From the NCBI GenBank assembly GCA_041601535.1, contig JBFIHZ010000189.1:1-7683 (forward strand): a stretch of DNA of 7,683 nt. The letters are read 5' to 3'. The DNA comes from JBFIHZ01 sp041601535 (lineage in GTDB: Bacteria > Pseudomonadota > Gammaproteobacteria > Xanthomonadales > SZUA-36). The position numbers and the translations under genes are program-made. The notes under the pieces were generated by a model, which saw only the letters and a program-made list of their open reading frames with translations, had not been told where the DNA came from and did not search any database. This document shows positions 1 to 6,700 of this stretch, piece by piece; the first letter of the stretch is position 1, and each line of letters opens with the position of its first letter.

Positions 1-129
1 GCGGACACCGAACAGGCCTTTGTTCAGGTACTGGAACGCAGCAACCGTGCGGTCATCAGCGGCCTGTTCCTGGAACTGTATTTCCACCAGCGCCTGCTGG
101 CCCGGTTCGAGGCCGTCTACCTGCCCTGA
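1..129 (+). CDS. C-terminal end of an unidentified protein (5' truncated)
   Basis: Frame 1 is open from the first base and ends at TGA 127-129, giving 42 residues that end in RFEAVYLP. Codon choice (CTG, GGC, CGC, GCC) matches the dnaE2 gene that follows, which supports real coding. The segment looks helical, with a hydrophobic stretch near residues 18-28 (AVISGLFLELY) and then a basic/aromatic tail. I do not recognise the family. It does not resemble the C-terminus I would expect of ImuB, the usual upstream partner of dnaE2, but 42 residues cannot exclude a diverged relative. It is separated from dnaE2 by 102 bp containing a dedicated SOS promoter, so co-transcription is not required. Confidence 0.6.
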   Translation, partial: ADTEQAFVQVLERSNRAVISGLFLELYFHQRLLARFEAVYLP

Positions 130-193
130 GATTGCCGGCCGGCTCACAGCCCGTGCCTCTATTTGTGCTGTTGTCCGTACCGCTGTTGAGCGG

Positions 194-223
194 GTGACAG
201 ACCAAAACGACATACTGTATATT
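194..223 (+). promoter_or_regulatory. Putative sigma-70 promoter of dnaE2
   Basis: A -35-like GTGACA (194-199; 5 of 6 to TTGACA) is followed, after an 18-bp spacer, by a -10-like TATATT (218-223) that lies inside the LexA box. LexA binding would therefore block RNA polymerase directly. A -10 ending at 223 predicts a transcription start near 229-232, essentially at the dnaE2 ATG (232). The motifs are seen in the sequence; the start site is inferred. Confidence 0.55.
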
Positions 224-232
224 ATTACAGTA
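213..232 (+). promoter_or_regulatory. LexA (SOS) box overlapping the dnaE2 start
   Basis: TACTGTATATTATTACAGTA contains a perfect CTGT-N8-ACAG core (215-230) and matches the extended E. coli SOS consensus at 17 of 20 positions, including both outer TA dinucleotides. The final A of the extended box is the A of the dnaE2 ATG. The box covers the putative -10 and the predicted transcription start. This is the classical repressed arrangement, released when RecA filaments trigger LexA self-cleavage after DNA damage. dnaE2/imuC genes are commonly LexA-regulated in proteobacteria. Confidence 0.92.
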
Positions 233-3200
233 TGCTCAACCCTCCAGACACGCCGCCCGATTACGCCGAACTGGTCTGCTGCAGTAACTTCACCTTTCTG
301 ACCGGTGCCTCGCACCCGCAGGAACTGGTGGCGCGCGCGGCGGAACTGGGCTACCGGGCGATTGCCATCACCGACGAATGCTCACTGGCCGGCGTGGTGC
401 GGGCGCTGGAAGAACAACGCCGCTGCGTGCAGCGCGGCCAGCCCATCCGGCTGATTCCCGGCAGCCTGTTCCGCTTGCACAATGGCTCGCAACTGGTGCT
501 GCTGCCGCAGGACCAGACCGGTTATGCGCAACTGTGCACACTGATCACGCGGGGCCGGCGGAACGCCCCCAAGGGTGAATACGCCCTGCCCGACCGCGTG
601 TTCGAGCATGGCCTGGACCATTGCCTGGCTGTCTGGCTGCCCGCACAGGAAGATGACCTGCTCACTGCCCACTGGCTGGCCAGCTGGTTTCCACAACGCG
701 GCTGGCTGGGCGTGAACCTGGCGCTGGGCGCGGATGATGGGCAACGTTATGCCGCCCTGCAGCAGCTGGCGCACACAGCCGGCTTGCCAATGACCGCCTG
801 CGGCAACGTGCAAATGCATATTCGTTCACGGCGCATGGTGCATAACCTGCTGGCCGCCATCCGCCATGGCTGCCAGGTGTCTGAGCTGGGCTACCGCGCC
901 CTGCCCAGCGGCGAGCGCCATCTGCACAGCCGCACCGAACTGGCACGCAAGTATCCTGCCGGGCTGCTGCGCGAAGCCGTCAGCATCGCGCAGCGTTGTC
1001 AGTTCCGGCTGGAGCAGTTGCGCTACCAGTATCCGCGCGAAGTGGTGCCCCGGGGCCTCAGCGCCATGCAGCACCTGCGCCAGCTGACCGAGGCCGGCAT
1101 CCGCGAACGCTGGGGCGAAGCCGCGGCCATCAGCGCGGAACTGCAGGCGCAGATCGACAGCGAACTGGAGTTGATTGAAGAGCTGGATTACGCCGCGTAC
1201 TTTCTCACCGTTTACGACATCGTGCGCTTTGCCAGAAGCCGCGGCATCCTGTGCCAGGGCCGGGGCTCGGCCGCCAATTCCGCGGTGTGCTACTGCCTGG
1301 GCATTACCGAGGTGGACCCGGCGCGCATGAGCATGCTGTTTGAGCGCTTTATCTCGCGCGACCGCGACGAACCGCCGGATATCGACGTGGACTTTGAGCA
1401 CCACCGGCGCGAGGAGGTCATCCAGTATATTTACCGTAAATACGGCCGCGAACGGGCCGCGCTGGCGGCCACGGTGATTACTTACCGGCCGCGCAGTGCA
1501 ATCCGCGACGTGGCCAAGGCGCTGGGGTTCTCGCTGGGCCAGGCCGACCTGCTGGCGCGCAATACCGCCTGGTGGGAACACCCGGAGGACTTTGCCCAAC
1601 GCCTGGGCCAGCAGGGTTTTGCACCGGATAACCTGAAAGTGCGCCAGCTGATCCACCTGGTGCAGACGCTGGTGGGGTTTCCGCGCCACCTGTCACAGCA
1701 CGTGGGCGGGTTCGTGATCTCGGAAAATTCGCTGGCCAACCTGGTACCGGTCGAAAACGCCGCGATGGCCGACCGCACCGTGATCCAGTGGGACAAGGAA
1801 GACCTGGAAACGCTCGGCCTGCTGAAAGTGGATTGCCTGGCGCTGGGCATGCTGACGGTGATCCACCGCTGCCTGGAGCTGATTGGCAATCGCAGCCTGA
1901 GCGATATCCCGGCCGAGGACCCGGCCACCTACGCGATGATCCAGAAAGCCGACACCATTGGTGTGTTCCAGATTGAATCGCGCGCGCAAATGGCCATGCT
2001 GCCGCGGCTGAAACCGGCCTGTTTTTATGACCTGGTGATTGAAGTGGCCATCGTGCGGCCGGGACCCATCCAGGGCAATATGGTGCACCCCTATCTGCAG
2101 CGCCGCCGCGGCACCGAGCAGGTGCAATACCCTTCCAAAGCCCTGCAGGCCGTGCTGCAACGCACCCTGGGGGTGCCCATCTTTCAGGAACAGGTGATGC
2201 AGATTGCCATGGTGGCGGCCGGGTTCAGTGGCTCAGAAGCCGACATGCTGCGCCGTTCCATGGCGGCCTGGGCGCGCCGCGGCGGCATGGAACACATGCA
2301 CCAGCGGCTGGTGCAAGGCATGCTGGAACGCGGTTACAGCGAAGATTTTGCCGAACAGATCTTCCAGCAGATCAGGGGCTTTGGCGAATACGGCTTTCCG
2401 GAATCCCACGCGGCGAGTTTCGCGCTGCTGGTGTATGTATCGGCCTGGCTGAAGCGCCATCACCCGGCGGCTTTTACCTGCGCCCTGCTCAACGCCCAGC
2501 CGATGGGTTTTTACCAGCCGGCACAACTGGTGCAGGACGCGCGCCGCCATGGGGTGAAGGTCCTGCCGGTGGACGTACGCAGCAGCGGCTGGGACTGCAG
2601 CCTGGAGTTCCCTGCCGCGTTACGGCTGGGGCTGCGCCTGGTCAAGGGCATGCGCGAAGCCACTGCCCGGCGCCTGGAACAGGCACGCACACAAGGGGCT
2701 TTCCGCGACGTGCAGGACCTGACCACCCGCGCCGCGCTGGACCGGCACGATCTTGCCGTGCTGGCTGAATCCGCCGCACTGCGCGGCCTGGCCGGCCACC
2801 GCCACCGCGCCCGCTGGGAAGTGGCCGCCACTGAAAAGCCAACCGACGGCCTGCCGCTGCGGCAGCATTGGGGTCAGAGTCAAGTGCCAGAGTCACCGCA
2901 AGTAAATTCCGTCTGTTCCGGCAAGAGGATGCCCGAATGGGTGGCGATACGGCCGCCTTCCGAGGTGGATGATACGCGGGCCGATTATGCCAGCACCGGC
3001 CTGACCCTGGGCCGCCACCCGATCGCCCTGCTGCGCGCCGTGCTGCGCCGCCGCCGGGCGCGCACGGCCACCGAGTTACAGGCTTTGCCGCACGGCAGCC
3101 GGGCGCGCGCCTGCGGGCTGATCACCATGCGCCAGCGGCCGATGACCGCCAGCGGCACCATCTTTATCACGCTGGAAGACGAAACCGGTTACGTCAACGC

Positions 3201-3378
3201 GGTGATCTGGCCCAGGCTATGGGAAAAGCAGCGCGCGGAAATCCTCAAGGCCACGGTGCTGGCGATTGACGGCGTAATGGAAAGCGATGGCGAGGTGCAT
3301 CACCTGATTGCCGACCGGGTGCACGATTTCAGCGATCTGGCTGCAGGCCTGAGCACCCGCTCGCGGGATTTTTGTTGA
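232..3378 (+). CDS. dnaE2: Error-prone DNA polymerase DnaE2 (ImuC), C-family polymerase alpha subunit homologue
   Basis: This is a translesion polymerase that extends DNA past damage during the SOS response, in the cytoplasm, usually together with ImuA and ImuB. The 1048 residues fit the family length. The N-terminal PHP domain (about 11-200) lacks the metal-binding HxH: the position reads CSNFTFLTGASHP (residues 18-30), as is typical of DnaE2, so it should not proofread. The palm includes GRGSAANS (343-350). Catalytic aspartates are D385 and D387 in PDIDVDF and D534 in KVDCLALGM. The fingers include PIFQEQVMQ (649-657). The family signature GFPESHAASFALL (721-733) continues into NAQPMGFYQPAQLVQDARRHG (754-774). 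A helix-hairpin-helix region (about 799-850) and an OB-fold (about 955-1035) follow, ending in STRSRDFC. ATG 232 is chosen because no other in-frame start precedes the conserved YAEL block (residues 11-14). No Shine-Dalgarno sequence lies upstream. Expression should be SOS-controlled through the overlapping LexA box. An alternative identity as replicative DnaE is unlikely, given the length and the DnaE2 signatures. Confidence 0.96.
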   Translation: MLNPPDTPPDYAELVCCSNFTFLTGASHPQELVARAAELGYRAIAITDECSLAGVVRALEEQRRCVQRGQPIRLIPGSLFRLHNGSQLVLLPQDQTGYAQLCTLITRGRRNAPKGEYALPDRVFEHGLDHCLAVWLPAQEDDLLTAHWLASWFPQRGWLGVNLALGADDGQRYAALQQLAHTAGLPMTACGNVQMHIRSRRMVHNLLAAIRHGCQVSELGYRALPSGERHLHSRTELARKYPAGLLREAVSIAQRCQFRLEQLRYQYPREVVPRGLSAMQHLRQLTEAGIRERWGEAAAISAELQAQIDSELELIEELDYAAYFLTVYDIVRFARSRGILCQGRGSAANSAVCYCLGITEVDPARMSMLFERFISRDRDEPPDIDVDFEHHRREEVIQYIYRKYGRERAALAATVITYRPRSAIRDVAKALGFSLGQADLLARNTAWWEHPEDFAQRLGQQGFAPDNLKVRQLIHLVQTLVGFPRHLSQHVGGFVISENSLANLVPVENAAMADRTVIQWDKEDLETLGLLKVDCLALGMLTVIHRCLELIGNRSLSDIPAEDPATYAMIQKADTIGVFQIESRAQMAMLPRLKPACFYDLVIEVAIVRPGPIQGNMVHPYLQRRRGTEQVQYPSKALQAVLQRTLGVPIFQEQVMQIAMVAAGFSGSEADMLRRSMAAWARRGGMEHMHQRLVQGMLERGYSEDFAEQIFQQIRGFGEYGFPESHAASFALLVYVSAWLKRHHPAAFTCALLNAQPMGFYQPAQLVQDARRHGVKVLPVDVRSSGWDCSLEFPAALRLGLRLVKGMREATARRLEQARTQGAFRDVQDLTTRAALDRHDLAVLAESAALRGLAGHRHRARWEVAATEKPTDGLPLRQHWGQSQVPESPQVNSVCSGKRMPEWVAIRPPSEVDDTRADYASTGLTLGRHPIALLRAVLRRRRARTATELQALPHGSRARACGLITMRQRPMTASGTIFITLEDETGYVNAVIWPRLWEKQRAEILKATVLAIDGVMESDGEVHHLIADRVHDFSDLAAGLSTRSRDFC

Positions 3379-3387
3379 CACGCACTT

Positions 3388-3487
3388 CACACTGGGCATC
3401 CGGTGGAATCCGGCCCCGGCCCAACAAAGTGTGCCGCCCAGAACGGTCTTGGGCCTGACCGCAAACCGGCCTTGGGCCCGATCCGGG
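3388..3487 (+). other. GC-rich cluster of small inverted repeats downstream of dnaE2
   Basis: Three imperfect foldbacks follow the dnaE2 stop. CACACTGGGC (3388-3397) can pair with GCCCA (3419-3423) and AGTGTG (3428-3433) across a small bulge, and encloses a CCGG-TGGAAT-CCGG hairpin. CGGTC (3444-3448) pairs with GACCG (3457-3461) around an 8-base loop. CCCG-ATC-CGGG lies at 3477-3487. CTTGGGCC also occurs twice as a direct repeat (3448-3455 and 3471-3478). None is followed by a run of T, so a classical intrinsic terminator is not supported. They could stabilise the dnaE2 mRNA 3' end or be incidental GC-rich sequence. Confidence 0.3.
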
Positions 3488-3550
3488 TTCAAGCGCTGGT
3501 TACCGGCTGCGGAAAAGTTATGGACGCGGCTGTAAAGTATTCTCCAAGCA

Positions 3551-3617
3551 ATTGAAAAAAATTGAATTATACTCAGTGTAGCAAAGCATTAAAAAGTCCT
3601 CACCAGTCATCACCAGT
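3551..3617 (+). promoter_or_regulatory. AT-rich promoter-like region of the giant secreted protein gene, with phased direct repeats
   Basis: A good -10-like TATACT lies at 3568-3573 in the only strongly AT-rich stretch of the intergenic region. No convincing -35 sits 16-18 bp upstream: 3545-3550 reads CAAGCA, and TTGAAA at 3552-3557 is too close. Two direct-repeat pairs have an exact 10-bp period: ATTGAA at 3551 and 3561 around a seven-A tract (3555-3561), and TCACCAGT at 3600 and 3610. Repeats phased by one helical turn are compatible with a regulator binding one DNA face. Both the promoter and the operator role are inference. Confidence 0.35.
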
Positions 3618-3623
3618 ATTGTC

Positions 3624-3631
3624 GGGGGGCA
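3624..3631 (+). promoter_or_regulatory. Atypical ribosome binding site (G6 tract) before the giant gene
   Basis: The only purine-rich element before ATG 3632 is GGGGGG at 3624-3629, just 2 nt from the start codon and therefore poorly spaced for a Shine-Dalgarno. No upstream in-frame start or better-spaced start codon exists before the signal peptide, so ATG 3632 remains the best choice. Confidence 0.3.
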
Positions 3632-3724
3632 ATGTCCAGATCAGCCATCAGGGCGAGCAACGGACGCTTTAGCAAACTCAAAACAGCAATATGGATCTTA
3701 TCGCTGAGTTGGGCGGCCAACGCT
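3632..3724 (+). other. Sec-type signal peptide of the giant protein
   Basis: Residues 1-31 have a long basic n-region (R3, R7, R12, K15, K17), a hydrophobic core AIWILSLSWAA (19-29) and an ANA-AA cleavage region. Cleavage after A31 or A33 would leave the mature protein starting immediately before the first A repeat (P35). I see no lipobox cysteine. Confidence 0.8.
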
Positions 3725-6700
3725 GCTGCAGTGCCTCCTGTTGCCGATGCACAGTCTGTTCAAACGAATGAAGACACACCCAAAAACATCACGTTAACCG
3801 GCAGCGACGGAGATGGCGACCCACTGACATTTGCCGTAGTCACCATACCGGCTCAAGGTGTTTTGAGCGGCACGTTACCGAATATTACGTACTCGCCGAA
3901 TTTCAACTACAACGGCACGGACAGTTTCACCTTCAAAGTAAATGATGGCACAGCGGATTCCTCGCCAGCGACCGTTTCCATCACCATCAATGCGGTGAAC
4001 GACCCACCGGTTGCGTCCAACCAATTTGTCGATGTGGATGAAGATACGCCCAAGCCCATCACGCTAACCGCCAGCGACCCCGAAAACGATCCATTAAACT
4101 GGATCATTGTGACCCTGCCGTCCCACGGCAATCTGACGGGGACCGCACCGAACCTGACCTACACCCCCAATCCAAATTTTGTTGGTTTCGATGCGTTTAC
4201 CTTCAAAGTCAATGACGGAGAGCTGGACAGCACGGTGAAAACCATCAATATCACGGTGTTCGCGGTCAACGATCCGCCCGTCGCCAACCCAAAATCCGTC
4301 ACCACGGCTGAAGACGAGCCCTTGCTTATCACGCTGACCGGCAGTGACCCGGAGGGTGACAGCCTGACTTTCATGGTAAGCACCCCGCCGATGCACGGCG
4401 CGATCAGCGGCACCCCGCCCACGGTCACTTATACGCCGGATGCCTTCTACTTTGGTGAAGACAGTTTTCAGTTCAGGGCGCATGACGGTAACAGCCAGTC
4501 AGCTCCTGCCACGGTGAGCATCACCATCACACCAGTTAACGATGCTCCGTTTGTAGAGGATGACTTCATCACACTATCCAAAGGTGGCACGCAGACTGTA
4601 CTGAATGGTGGCTCCAATACACTGTTAAACAATGATTCCGATATAGAAGGCGATGCCATGAGCGTGACCACCACGCCGGTGGTACCGCCAGCCAACGGTG
4701 TGGTCACACTGTTCGCCAATGGTACTTTCAGCTATACCCATGATAATTCGCTGAACCTTGGAGATGTTTTCACCTACCAGGTGTGTGACAACGGCAGCCC
4801 GGTGGAATGCGCCACCGCACAGGTGCATGTTCTGATCGATCTGGGTCCGGAGGGCATTTGTGCCATGCCCGAAGCCACCATACCGGACAACGATCCCACT
4901 GGCGGGGTGTCTCACATCATCAATATCGGGGATACCGGGCCTGTGGCGACGGTGGCGGTCAAGTTGCAGATTGACCATAGCTGGGTCGGTGACCTGGTGG
5001 CCACCCTGGAACATCAGGGTAAAACTGTCCGGCTGCTGGACCGCCCCGGCAGACCCACCATTTCCGCGGGCTGCAATGGCCGGGATGTCGACGTAATCCT
5101 GGACGATGATGCCAGCATAACTGCGTCACAATACTGTCTGACCACCTCGACCACGCCAGACATCACGGGCACCTTACTGCCGGTAGATGCTTTCAGTACG
5201 TTTCAGGGCGATGAGGTTAATGGCAACTGGACACTTAAGGTAACGGACCACCAGAGTTTCGATACCGGCACCCTGGTGCAATGGTGCCTGGTACGCATCA
5301 TTAACCCGCCCGGCAACACCGCCCCCACGGCCAACAGCCAGGCGGTGTCCACCAACGAAGAGCAGGCGAAAGCCATAACGCTATCGGGCAGTGACCCGCA
5401 AGGCGATTCCTTGAGCTACAAAGTGGTCACCCAACCGGCACACGGCACACTGACAGGAACGCCTCCCAACCTGACCTATACACCGGCATTGAATTATTTC
5501 GGTGCCGACAGTTTCAGCTTCACCGTCAAAGATGGATTTCTCACCTCCGGTCCGGCTACGGTCAGCATAACGGTCACCAACGTCAATGATGCGCCGACGG
5601 CGGTTGCGGACCGCCTGGAAGTGCCTAAGGGGGACGTAGCAACGACCCTGGTGGGGGGTGCCAATTCCTTACTGGCCAACGATTCGGACCTGGAAGGCAA
5701 CGCACTGACACTGTCCACTACCCCGGTGTTGGCACCCGCTCACGGCGTTCTAACGTTAAATGCCAACGGCACCTTCAGCTACGATCACGACAACACGTTT
5801 ACCCCGGTAGACCGCTTCGTCTACCAGGTATGCGACAACGGCTCTCCCAGCCAGTGTGCCAGCGCCAGCGTTGATATCTGGACAGACCTCAGTGCCAGCC
5901 CGGAATGCAGTGCACCAAGACTGCCCATTGCCGATGGGGAGGATGAGTTTGCTACGGCCGATACCATCAACTTCGCAGGCGCAGGCGGGGTGGCCGACCT
6001 GACGCTGCTGTTGGACATTGAGCACCCATTTGTTGGTGACCTGTCAGCCACGCTCAATCACAGCGGTCTGTCAACCGCATTACTGGACCGGCCCGGCACC
6101 ACCAATCCGGACCTGAATTCAGGGTGTTCTGGTGACAACGTGGCCGCCACCTTTAATGATGCCGCAGCCAATGCCGCGGAATCACAGTGCGCAAGTCCGC
6201 CGCCGGCCATTGCCGGGCAGGTTCGGCCCAATGGCTTGCTCAGCCAGTTCGATGGTTCCGGAAAAGCTGGCGACTGGACACTGGAAGTGTTCGACCTGCA
6301 GCCGTTTGAAACCGGGACGCTGCGCCAGTGGTGTCTGTTTTTGTCGCTGGCAGGCAACAGCGCGCCCTATGCAGACCCGCAAACAGTGAATACCCCGGAG
6401 GAAGTCGCGCTAGGCATCATACTGACCGGCGGTGACGTGGATGGCGACTCCATTACATTCTCCGTCGTCGAACCACCTGAAAGCGGGATCTTGAGCGGCA
6501 CTGCGCCCAATCTTACCTACACTCCCAACAGCAATTTTTTTGGCCAGGACAGCTTTACCTTCCGTACGCACGATGGCAGCCTGTACTCCGCGACCACGGC
6601 CATTACCATCAATGTGAGCAACGTCAACGATGCTCCCAGCGCACATGCCCAGGCTGTCTCCACCGATGAGGACACCGCAAAATCCATCAATCTGACCGGC

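Noticed and set aside
134..143. GCCGGCCGGC palindrome after the upstream gene as a terminator
   Set aside because: It is too short, has no loop and no T tract.
183..200. Possible second LexA box, CTGT...ACAG
   Set aside because: The half-sites are separated by 10 bases instead of 8, and it is not AT-rich between them, so it does not fit the E. coli-type operator.
20..301. Open frame of 93 codons spanning the upstream gene end and the start of dnaE2
   Set aside because: It overlaps two better-supported frames out of phase, crosses the SOS promoter, and its translation is cysteine/serine-rich with no recognisable pattern.
1540..1554. QADLL (residues 437-441) as a sliding-clamp binding motif in DnaE2
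   Set aside because: It lies inside the palm region, not in the C-terminal region where E. coli Pol III alpha carries its clamp motif, and it lacks the aromatic last residue.
826..1689. Minus-strand open frame of 287 codons opposite dnaE2
   Set aside because: It lies wholly antisense to the conserved polymerase palm coding region. GC-rich coding DNA often lacks stops on the opposite strand; no family resemblance or start signal was seen.
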